A DNA stretch of 5,302 nucleotides from JAVWMQ01 sp036637375 (GTDB taxonomy: Bacteria; Bacillota; Clostridia; Peptostreptococcales; Anaerovoracaceae), in NCBI GenBank assembly GCA_036637375.1, contig JAVWMQ010000055.1:1-5302 (forward strand), in the 5' to 3' direction. The translations under genes were made by a program, and so were the position numbers. The notes under the pieces were generated by a model. The model was not told the DNA's origin and made no database searches. It worked only from the letters and a program-made list of their open reading frames with translations. Numbering within the stretch: the first letter of the stretch is position 1; every line of letters starts with the position of its first letter. Positions 1-5,174 of the stretch are shown one piece after another.

Positions 1-180
1 CAGGAACATTTAGCGCTAGTGGATTTAGTGAAGATAACAGAAGAGCTAGCAGTGGAGAATCAGGAACATTTAGCGCTAGTGGATTTAGTGAAGATAACAG
101 AAGAGCTAGCAGTGGTGAGTCAGGAACATTTAGCACTAGTGGATTTAGTGAAGAAAACGCAAGAACGAGTAGTGGAGAGT
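1..180 (+). repeat. Three 60-bp tandem repeats inside the coding tail
   Basis: Three consecutive 60-bp units lie at 1-60, 61-120 and 121-180. Units 1 and 2 differ at only two bases (56 and 59 of the unit); unit 3 differs from unit 1 at about eight. The unit is a multiple of three, so each copy adds 20 residues (GTFSASGFSEDNRRASSGES in copies 1-2) without shifting the frame. The array may extend upstream, since the window begins inside it. Such in-frame arrays commonly vary in copy number between strains. Confidence 0.95.
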
Positions 181-479
181 CAGGACAAAATCTATATGAA
201 GGTGGAAGATTTAATGAAACATCAAATTCTGGCACATTTCAAAACAATGGGAAAACGAATGATATAAACAATCATATAGATACATCCAACAATGATAGTT
301 TTTCTACACGTTTTGCTAACAAGGCAAATAACGCAGATGGCTTTAAAGGAGTTGCAGCACGATTTGTATCAAATACATCAGCACATACTTATCAGGCATC
401 AATAAATCGTTTAAATAAAAGCCGACCAATCAGAGCAGCACAATCATTTTCTGATCTAACACGAAAGAAGGAAGAATAA
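1..479 (+). CDS. C-terminal part of a large conjugation protein, probably the VirB6/TrbL-like channel component (5' end outside the window)
   Basis: The frame beginning at base 3 is open for 158 codons up to a TAA at 477-479; the start lies upstream of the window. Three 20-residue repeats open the visible part (beginning GTFSASGFSE), followed by an Asn/Ser/Gly-rich linker and a basic tail near the end (SINRLNKSRPIRAAQ, then DLTRKKEE). No membrane segment is visible. I choose this frame over the overlapping open frame from base 19 because it runs through to a stop directly before the next gene's Shine-Dalgarno and start, and because the two base changes between repeat copies 1 and 2 (bases 116 and 119) are both silent in it. 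The VirB6/TrbL assignment rests on position, just before a VirB3-like gene and a VirB4 gene, and on the known habit of such multi-helix proteins in Gram-positive systems of carrying long hydrophilic tails. No catalytic motif is visible. Coding is well supported, identity only moderately. Confidence 0.7.
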   Translation, partial: GTFSASGFSEDNRRASSGESGTFSASGFSEDNRRASSGESGTFSTSGFSEENARTSSGESGQNLYEGGRFNETSNSGTFQNNGKTNDINNHIDTSNNDSFSTRFANKANNADGFKGVAARFVSNTSAHTYQASINRLNKSRPIRAAQSFSDLTRKKEE

Positions 480-480
480 G

Positions 481-825
481 ATGAAATTTAGAACACCAAA
501 CAACTTTAAGATGGGAAAGTACGTTTTACGTAGATTTAGAATAGGCGATATTATATTGATAGCTGGTTCTTTCACTTTCACACTTTTCGCAATAATATTT
601 TATGTTACAAATGCGCAGCAAATAAATATACCTATTATTATTCTTTTGTTAGTACCAGGTGGATTAAGCTTACTACTTACTTCTAACTTACCTATCTTTT
701 TCAACTTTCTTGAGTATATAAAATTTGCAATAAAATATTTGAAATCAGAAAAAAACTATTATTGGGCTGGCATATATCAATTTGAACATAGAGAGGATGA
801 TGATGATAATAATGAAGAAGAGTGA
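481..825 (+). CDS. Small two-helix membrane protein of the conjugation channel (VirB3/PrgI-like, TrsC-like position)
   Basis: This 114-residue protein starts with a basic stretch (MKFRTPNNFKMGKYVLRRFR), has two hydrophobic helices at about residues 24-43 and 50-67, then a basic/aromatic segment (around KSEKNYYW, residues 88-95) and a very acidic tail (REDDDDNNEEE). Small size, a paired-helix hairpin near the N-terminus and a place directly before the VirB4 gene are the usual signature of VirB3/PrgI-type inner-membrane components, which bind the VirB4 ATPase to the channel. The start is secure: an AAGGAAG Shine-Dalgarno at 468-474 lies 6 nt before ATG 481, one base after the previous stop. Its 3' end overlaps the next gene by about 23 nt, and the acidic tail is encoded in that overlap. 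The family assignment is from architecture and context, not from a recognised sequence match. Confidence 0.65.
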   Translation: MKFRTPNNFKMGKYVLRRFRIGDIILIAGSFTFTLFAIIFYVTNAQQINIPIIILLLVPGGLSLLLTSNLPIFFNFLEYIKFAIKYLKSEKNYYWAGIYQFEHREDDDDNNEEE

Positions 826-1441
826 TAAAAAAATAGAGAAAAAAAGAGTAAAGGAAGTAAAAAAGAATCGTAAAAAAATGGCAACAACACTCGATTGGAT
901 TGATATAGATTCTATTGATTCTAAGAGTGTTATCCTAAAAAAAGATAAACAAATAAGAGAGTTAAGAGGAATTAAACTAGATCCTCATGACATATTTTTA
1001 GATACACCTGGAGAACAACTATACCGCATTCAACAATTGCGTATGTGCTTGAACAGTATCAAAAGTAAAATTTATCATGGATTTGTATTCAATCCTGTGA
1101 ATTTAGATAGTCATTTGAGTAGATTGTTCAGACAATTAGATTATGAGGATGATGTGGTAATACAACAGATGATTGAAGATGATATAGAAAAAGCACTTGG
1201 TTTTGCAAATAACTATCGTGAATTAGAATTTTTTATTATTATAAAAGGTAAACCAGGTGAGAAATTCGAAAAAGCAATATATCAATTAGAGTATGAATTT
1301 AATCGTGCACAGTTTAGCTTTAAACCATTAAATCGGCTAGATTGGGAAAATTATATCGCTTATTCTTTTGAAAACCAAATTGTAAATGATTACTACTTTT
1401 CTAGAGGTATCTTTGATTTAGAGAAAGAAGGTGTAAAGTAA
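803..1441 (+). CDS. Basic cytoplasmic conjugation protein, TrsD/TraD-like, encoded directly before VirB4
   Basis: About 212 residues with no membrane segment. The first 25 residues are strongly lysine-rich (KKSDKKIEKKRVKEVKKNRKK), followed by a globular part with segments such as LDWIDIDSID, IFLDTPGEQLYRIQQLR and FFIIIKGKPGEKFEKAIYQL. The frame is open from TTG 782, but the only good Shine-Dalgarno, GAGAGG at 791-796, points to ATG 803 (6 nt spacing); ATG 800 and ATG 812 are alternatives. It overlaps the end of the upstream gene and stops at TAA 1439-1441, immediately followed by the ATPase ATG, a layout that favours translational coupling. The arrangement of small membrane protein, about 200-residue protein and VirB4 ATPase resembles trsC-trsD-trsE of staphylococcal conjugative plasmids; that comparison is from memory. 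It may correspond to the N-terminal region of longer VirB4 proteins encoded separately. Function is not established by any motif here. Confidence 0.6.
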   Translation: MIIMKKSDKKIEKKRVKEVKKNRKKMATTLDWIDIDSIDSKSVILKKDKQIRELRGIKLDPHDIFLDTPGEQLYRIQQLRMCLNSIKSKIYHGFVFNPVNLDSHLSRLFRQLDYEDDVVIQQMIEDDIEKALGFANNYRELEFFIIIKGKPGEKFEKAIYQLEYEFNRAQFSFKPLNRLDWENYIAYSFENQIVNDYYFSRGIFDLEKEGVK

Positions 1442-3280
1442 ATGGGGTTGAGAGAGCGAAGTCGTATGGCACCTACAAATTTAAAAATTGAAAAAAATCA
1501 ATATTTGTTAGGAGAACGTTTTACAAAAAATTTACTTGTTGTACAGTTTCCAAAAGAGTTCGGTTTAGGAATGTTAAGCTATTATACTAGTAATCCTAAT
1601 ATAAAAGTTTTTTTAACAACTGATATTGTTAAAATGGACATCAGTAAACCACTAAACAAAGAATTTAAGGAAAAAGACTCATTGTATAAAAGAACTACTG
1701 ACGAACAAGAAAAGCAACGTTTAGAAAGAGAATTACTTTCACTGCAACAATATATTTCTGATACACTTAATAACAATGATAGAACTCTAAATGTTACAAT
1801 GATGTTTTCAATATCCTCTGACAATAGAGAGGACTTAATATCTGAAGCAAGAGATCTAAAAAATCGGTTAGCTGTTGGTGGATTTAAAACAGAAACATTG
1901 TCGATTCAGCAAATGCATATATTAAAGCTTGTAAATCCCTTGTTTATTGACTCTAAAATGCCTAAAGTTATGGAAGATAACATAGGTGTACCAATTACAA
2001 CAAATGGCGTAGCAGGCATGTGGCCATATTGTTTTCAAACTTTAAAAGATGATAAAGGGTTTATATTTGCACGAGAAAAAAACAATAATGGAATTATTCT
2101 GTGGGATCCAATGTTTTACAATACAAATCCTAAAGTAGCGAAATTAACAGCAAGAATGAATGCGAACATTGTAGTTGTTGGAACTAGTGGTAGTGGAAAA
2201 ACAACGGATATGAATTTAATTATCCGCCATATGATTAGAGAAAAAAAGTTTGTACTTTGGCGAGATCCTGAAAACAAGAATAAATATATCACAAAGAAAT
2301 ATAAGGGAACTTACATTGAGTGGGGAAAAAAAGGTAATCAAATCAATATTTTTGATCTAAAACCTATTTCAGTTGACGAAGAAGAAGACGATGGAAATGT
2401 TAATGTTTGGGATGCCGAATTAGCAATTTACAACGTAATTGATGAATTTAAAAATCTTATTCGATTATATAAACCTAATATTAGTGATGATTGCTTAGAT
2501 GTCTGCAGTGAGTTGATTGTATCTTTGTACAATAGATTCAATATTAACTTCCAAACTAATTTTAAAAATATAAATACAGATGAATATCCTGTACTAAGTG
2601 ATTTTATGAAATTATTAATGGAAAGGATGGAAGAAGCAAAGAGCAACAATAATCAAAAACTGTTTGATATATATGGAAAACTACAAAGTATGTTGAAGCC
2701 AATGACAATTGAACATAAATATTATTTTGATGGACATACCACAATATCAAAAAATCTTGAAGGTCGAAATATATTATCTTTTGGAACAAAAATATTATTT
2801 AGCAAATCGAAAGAATTAAGAAACTCACTAAATTATTTAATGGATAAATATGTTAGTGCAATCTGTTTAGATGAAAGTATAGATAGTGCTTCTATTACTG
2901 ATGAAGGACACATGACAATATTAGAAGGTCAATCTGCAGAACAAGAAGCAATCTTATTTAGACGGAGTCGTAAATATAATAATGTTGCCGTTTTTGGTAC
3001 ACAGGAGCCTCAAGATATGGCATCTGCAGGTATTGCAGTTCATGGCAAAGCTATCTTTAATAATGCAAGTTATAAAATTATTAAAAAGCTAACAAAGGAT
3101 GCTATAAAATCATTAGATCAATTGATTACTCTAAATGAAAGTGAAAAAGAAGTAATTGAAACGTTCTTACAAGGAGATGCACTTTTTGTTTGTGGAGATC
3201 GTCATATGACCATATCCGTATTAGCAACCGAAAAAGAACGTGAAGAAATGGATCCTGCAAATGCTAAAGTTGGAGGTTAA
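1442..3280 (+). CDS. VirB4/TrsE-family conjugation ATPase
   Basis: This 612-residue protein is the ATPase that energises assembly and substrate movement in type IV secretion, acting at the cytoplasmic face of the membrane. The Walker A (P-loop) is intact at residues 247-255 (GTSGSGKTT, catalytic Lys253). The Walker B region is ITDEGH with the acidic pair at Asp487-Glu488, although the stretch before it (SASIT) is less hydrophobic than usual. Downstream are RRSRKYN and VAVFGTQEPQDM (Gln521), matching the conserved Gln/Arg region of VirB4 and related HerA/FtsK-like motors. The N-terminal 200 residues hold a glutamate/lysine-rich helix around residue 95 and resemble the VirB4 N-terminal domain only in position. 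GAAGGTG at 1427-1433 is the Shine-Dalgarno, 8 nt before ATG 1442; the previous stop ends at 1441. It is somewhat short for the family, perhaps because the preceding gene supplies part of the usual N-terminus. Its 3' end overlaps the start region of the peptidase gene. Confidence 0.9.
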   Translation: MGLRERSRMAPTNLKIEKNQYLLGERFTKNLLVVQFPKEFGLGMLSYYTSNPNIKVFLTTDIVKMDISKPLNKEFKEKDSLYKRTTDEQEKQRLERELLSLQQYISDTLNNNDRTLNVTMMFSISSDNREDLISEARDLKNRLAVGGFKTETLSIQQMHILKLVNPLFIDSKMPKVMEDNIGVPITTNGVAGMWPYCFQTLKDDKGFIFAREKNNNGIILWDPMFYNTNPKVAKLTARMNANIVVVGTSGSGKTTDMNLIIRHMIREKKFVLWRDPENKNKYITKKYKGTYIEWGKKGNQINIFDLKPISVDEEEDDGNVNVWDAELAIYNVIDEFKNLIRLYKPNISDDCLDVCSELIVSLYNRFNINFQTNFKNINTDEYPVLSDFMKLLMERMEEAKSNNNQKLFDIYGKLQSMLKPMTIEHKYYFDGHTTISKNLEGRNILSFGTKILFSKSKELRNSLNYLMDKYVSAICLDESIDSASITDEGHMTILEGQSAEQEAILFRRSRKYNNVAVFGTQEPQDMASAGIAVHGKAIFNNASYKIIKKLTKDAIKSLDQLITLNESEKEVIETFLQGDALFVCGDRHMTISVLATEKEREEMDPANAKVGG

Positions 3281-4253
3281 GAAAAAAATAATACTTGTAT
3301 TAATGCCTATATTTTTAACGCTAGGTTTATTTACGATTCCTGTTTTGTTAGCTGGTGCAGTGATTGCTGCACCAGTGGTTCTTGTTGGTGATTTATTTAA
3401 TAAAATTGGTGACTTCGTTTTTGGAGATGAAACCCCTAATGAGGCTATTGATTTAATATATCAATTTTTAGATAGTAAAGAAGGAAAAGAAATTGTTACA
3501 AAGTATCAAGCATATTTAAAAGATGTCGATGTAAAAATACCATTAGCATATTTATTAATACCTAATATTTTATCTGGCAATGAAGACCCAAATAAAGATG
3601 TAATTGAAAAACAAATCGAATTTGCCCAGGATGGTAAAGAAGTAAAGGATCTAAATAAGTATATTGATGATTTAAGAAGTATTTCCCCTTTTAATGAAAA
3701 CTTTAAAAAAATATCAACAACCACAATAGCTGGATACATAGAGGAATTTTTGGATTATGGTGTATATGATCCTATGGATCCAGAACATGTAGGAAGTATA
3801 AATAAAGATGACTACCTTTATCCTTTTACAAAAAAAGCAGTTGTTACATCTGAATATGGCTGGAGGTATTTACCAGGTCTTGATGGACTTCCAAGTTATA
3901 ACCTTCATGATGCCATCGATTTAGCCTTTGGGGGCAATGAAGCTTGTGGAATGCCTATTTATGCTGTGATGGATGGAACATTGCGTCAGAGTGATGTAAA
4001 CGGCAATATGTCAGGTGCAAATTATGGAATTATATCTCAAGGTACGATAGAACAATGGTATTTACATTTAAGAGATCCTTTTCCCTATCCAGTAGGTACT
4101 AAAATCAAAAAAGGAGATTTTGTTGGATATGTGGGATCCACAGGATTGTCTACTGCATGTCACTTACATTTAGGATTTTATACAAACGGACAAGCAAAAA
4201 ATCCAAGACTTTATATGGACTTTGACAATCCAAAATTACCGATAAAAAATTAA
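3261..4253 (+). CDS. Membrane-anchored M23 (LytM-type) peptidoglycan endopeptidase of the conjugation system
   Basis: From ATG 3261 the protein has 330 residues: a short basic N-terminus (LKLEVKKK), a long hydrophobic segment in about residues 9-44 that is enough for one or two membrane passes, a middle region of about 150 residues rich in charged helices, and a C-terminal M23 domain from about residue 190. The zinc and catalytic set is complete: His216 and Asp220 (HDAID, where families usually have HxGxD), His269 (WYLHL) and His301-His303 (HLHLGF). M23 enzymes cut peptide cross-links of peptidoglycan; in Gram-positive transfer systems such an enzyme opens the wall locally for the channel. 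No lytic transglycosylase motif is visible in the middle region. The start is uncertain: GTG 3240 and ATG 3261 both lie inside the ATPase gene, and TTG 3270 is a further choice, none with a convincing Shine-Dalgarno. No terminator follows; the toxin-antitoxin promoter begins 7 bases after the stop. Confidence 0.88.
   Translation: MLKLEVKKKIILVLMPIFLTLGLFTIPVLLAGAVIAAPVVLVGDLFNKIGDFVFGDETPNEAIDLIYQFLDSKEGKEIVTKYQAYLKDVDVKIPLAYLLIPNILSGNEDPNKDVIEKQIEFAQDGKEVKDLNKYIDDLRSISPFNENFKKISTTTIAGYIEEFLDYGVYDPMDPEHVGSINKDDYLYPFTKKAVVTSEYGWRYLPGLDGLPSYNLHDAIDLAFGGNEACGMPIYAVMDGTLRQSDVNGNMSGANYGIISQGTIEQWYLHLRDPFPYPVGTKIKKGDFVGYVGSTGLSTACHLHLGFYTNGQAKNPRLYMDFDNPKLPIKN
3272..3276 (+). promoter_or_regulatory. 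Perfect GGAGG Shine-Dalgarno without a matching start codon
   Basis: GGAGG lies in the last codons of the ATPase gene. At 5-11 nt downstream there is no ATG, GTG or TTG in the peptidase frame, only AAA and ATA codons (ATA at 3288); the next ATG is 3303, about 26 nt away. It may hold ribosomes that stop at 3280 and favour re-initiation nearby, or mark a rare ATA start. It is equally possible that it is only the Gly-Gly codon pair of the ATPase C-terminus. Confidence 0.35.
3352..3375 (+). repeat. Inverted repeat (9-bp arms, 6-nt loop) inside the peptidase gene
   Basis: CTGGTGCAG at 3352-3360 and CTGCACCAG at 3367-3375 are perfect reverse complements separated by TGATTG. The arms are GC-rich compared with the surrounding AT-rich DNA and code for the LAGAVIAAP part of the membrane segment. 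No T tract follows, so it is not an intrinsic terminator. It may be a chance result of Ala/Gly codons. Confidence 0.6.
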
Positions 4254-4260
4254 TAAACTC

Positions 4261-4289
4261 TTGAAAGTAATTATTCAATATGTTATTAT
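4261..4289 (+). promoter_or_regulatory. Strong sigma-A type promoter with extended -10, driving the antitoxin RNA
   Basis: TTGAAA at 4261-4266 (five of six consensus bases) is followed after exactly 17 nt by TATTAT at 4284-4289 (five of six). TG at 4281-4282 sits one base before the -10 and makes it an extended -10. Transcription should begin near 4295-4297, which is the start of the first RNA repeat. The promoter lies just after the peptidase stop codon, so the antitoxin RNA has its own supply independent of the transfer transcript. Confidence 0.85.
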
Positions 4290-4293
4290 CTAG

Positions 4294-4394
4294 AGGAAGT
4301 GGCAACCTCTTTAAAAGTTGCAATATAGGTAGTGGCAACACTCATAAAAAGTTGCAATATAGGTAGTGGCAACGCTCGTAAAAAGTTGCAGAAA
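4294..4394 (+). repeat. Three tandem 33-34-nt repeats (antitoxin repeats)
   Basis: Units lie at 4294-4326, 4327-4360 and 4361-4394. All share AGTGGCAAC near the 5' end and AAAAGTTGCA near the 3' end, while the middle varies (CTCTTT, ACTCAT, GCTCGT). Unit 1 is one base shorter in the A-run region. The end of unit 3 diverges (GAAA instead of ATAT) as it merges into the terminator. There are no unique spacers, so this is not CRISPR. Confidence 0.93.
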
Positions 4395-4416
4395 AGTGGT
4401 GAAAGCCACTTTTTTT
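4296..4416 (+). ncRNA. ToxI-like antitoxin RNA of a type III toxin-antitoxin system
   Basis: The predicted transcript runs from the promoter's start site near 4296 to the T tract ending at 4416, about 120 nt, and contains three tandem repeats of 33-34 nt. In known type III systems the toxin cuts such a precursor into single repeats, each of which folds as a pseudoknot and binds toxin in a closed ring. Each unit here holds GCAAC and GTTGC, able to form a 5-bp stem (4302-4306 with 4317-4321; 4335-4339 with 4351-4355; 4369-4373 with 4385-4389). The enclosed loop has an A-run (TAAAA or TAAAAA), as expected for a pseudoknot with an A-rich strand. In repeats 2 and 3 the bases before the stem (AGT) can pair with the bases after its 5' strand (ACT or GCT), giving an H-type pseudoknot. 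Repeat number and length resemble the ToxI and antiQ arrays of Gram-positive systems, to my recollection roughly three repeats of about 35 nt. The exact ends and cut sites are inferred. Confidence 0.85.
4392..4416 (+). terminator. Intrinsic terminator between antitoxin RNA and toxin gene
   Basis: AAAAGTGG at 4392-4399 pairs with CCACTTTT at 4406-4413; a T-G pair (4400 and 4405) can close a GAAA tetraloop. A run of seven T (4410-4416) follows. In type III systems a partly leaky terminator at exactly this place lets most transcripts end as antitoxin and a minority read on into the toxin gene. Confidence 0.9.
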
Positions 4417-4428
4417 AGTGGCAAGTAA
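4417..4428 (+). promoter_or_regulatory. Toxin gene leader with a repeat-like motif and poor ribosome binding site
   Basis: Between the terminator and ATG 4429 there are only 12 bases. They begin with AGTGGCAA (4417-4424), identical to the 5' part of the antitoxin repeats, and end with an in-frame TAA (4426-4428) that fixes the ATG as the first possible start. No GGAGG-like sequence is present, which predicts weak translation of the toxin. The shared motif could let the toxin or antitoxin act on this leader; that is inference. Confidence 0.5.
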
Positions 4429-5130
4429 ATGAATTTGATTAGTATAGATGAAAACTACTTAGATTATATGCGAAATAATGGAGATGCTCGAATTCCATAT
4501 ATGGATTATGGTATTGGACATATAAAGCCATTTTTTGTTTTATTTGATTTAAATGATGATATAAGTTATGTAACACAATTATCATCCTATAAACCGAGGC
4601 ATAGTGCAATACATGATCATTTAGATTTCCATAAAGTTTGGATTAATAAAAATACGTGTAAAGCAGTCGTGAATTTAAATTATATGTTTCCTATTTTAAA
4701 AACAAATTACTTCGAATTAAATAGGGATGATATTAAACGTATAAAAGAACGAGGAAACTATAGCAATCATCAAATAAACAATTATATGAATATGTTAGAT
4801 AAAGAAAGTGAGTTTATTAGTCAATCAAATATATGCGATTGTGCTAAAGCATTATACGAGTTAAAAAAAGATGAACCGAGTCATATTATCTCTTTAAGAA
4901 GTTTAGACTTTAAAAATATGGAAGCTAAGATGATAGAATTTGAATTAACTCAAATTTATGATAAAGATGATTTTATTGTGCAATATGTGCAAGAAGAATC
5001 ATCTTTTATTATAGAAGCACCAAATATTGAAAATATAAGATTTAATGAATTAGGAGATGTAAAAGGACTGATGCAGCAGGTAGATTGTGCAATGAATGCA
5101 TCAATTAATGAATATAGTTTTGAAAAATAA
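4429..5130 (+). CDS. ToxN/AbiQ-family endoribonuclease toxin (type III toxin-antitoxin) with a C-terminal extension
   Basis: The protein has 233 residues. The N-terminal 165 or so match the ToxN/AbiQ pattern: MNLISIDENYLDYM at the start (Tyr10), HIKPFFVLFDL at 31-41 (Lys33), the signature LSSYKPRH at 51-58 where ToxN and AbiQ carry the active-site T/S-S-x-K (here Ser52, Ser53, Lys55), and VVNLNYMFPI, the usual LNxMIPI-like strand. From memory these residues align with Pectobacterium ToxN without gaps up to about residue 58. The family cuts RNA in A-rich sites, is held inactive by the repeat RNA encoded just upstream, and causes growth arrest or abortive infection when released. Upstream promoter, repeats and terminator have exactly the expected layout. 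The C-terminus (about 170-233, FELTQIYDKDD to SINEYSFEK) exceeds the 170-185 residues usual for ToxN/AbiQ; I recognise no domain in it. The start is fixed by the TAA directly before ATG 4429. Confidence 0.9.
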   Translation: MNLISIDENYLDYMRNNGDARIPYMDYGIGHIKPFFVLFDLNDDISYVTQLSSYKPRHSAIHDHLDFHKVWINKNTCKAVVNLNYMFPILKTNYFELNRDDIKRIKERGNYSNHQINNYMNMLDKESEFISQSNICDCAKALYELKKDEPSHIISLRSLDFKNMEAKMIEFELTQIYDKDDFIVQYVQEESSFIIEAPNIENIRFNELGDVKGLMQQVDCAMNASINEYSFEK

Positions 5131-5131
5131 T

Positions 5132-5154
5132 TACATGGACATGATGTCCATGTA
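5132..5154. repeat. Perfect 23-bp palindrome after the toxin gene
   Basis: TACATGGACAT (5132-5142) and ATGTCCATGTA (5144-5154) are exact reverse complements around a single central G. It begins 2 nt after the toxin stop and ends 20 nt before the next start codon. As RNA it would form a 9-bp stem with a 5-nt loop, but no T tract follows on the plus strand, so intrinsic termination is unlikely. The short centre and full symmetry fit an operator for a dimeric regulator, or a stem that protects or processes the toxin mRNA end. No known operator is recognised. Confidence 0.85.
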
Positions 5155-5174
5155 GAAAGAAAGAGAGAAAACTC

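Noticed and set aside
19..267. Open frame of 82 codons with helical-looking repeats (DLVKITEELAV)
   Set aside because: It is a shadow of the repeat array in another frame. The frame from base 3 runs on to base 479 next to the following gene's ribosome site, and the differences between repeats 1 and 2 are silent there but not in this frame.
782..802. TTG 782 as start of the TrsD-like gene
   Set aside because: No ribosome site lies before it, while GAGAGG at 791-796 is well placed for ATG 803.
3261..3830. Lytic transglycosylase domain fused to the M23 peptidase
   Set aside because: The middle region has no recognisable catalytic Glu motif or SLT-like pattern; only charged helices are seen.
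4294..4394. CRISPR array
   Set aside because: Units are contiguous tandem repeats without unique spacers, and promoter, terminator and toxin gene explain them as type III antitoxin repeats.
5132..5154. Palindrome as intrinsic terminator of the toxin gene
   Set aside because: The plus strand continues with a purine-rich stretch rather than a T tract; on the minus strand the T-rich part is interrupted.
5120..5165. Promoter for the gene starting at 5175
   Set aside because: TTGAAA at 5120-5125 has no acceptable -10 at 16-18 nt spacing; the best TATAAT-like match needs a 14-nt spacer.
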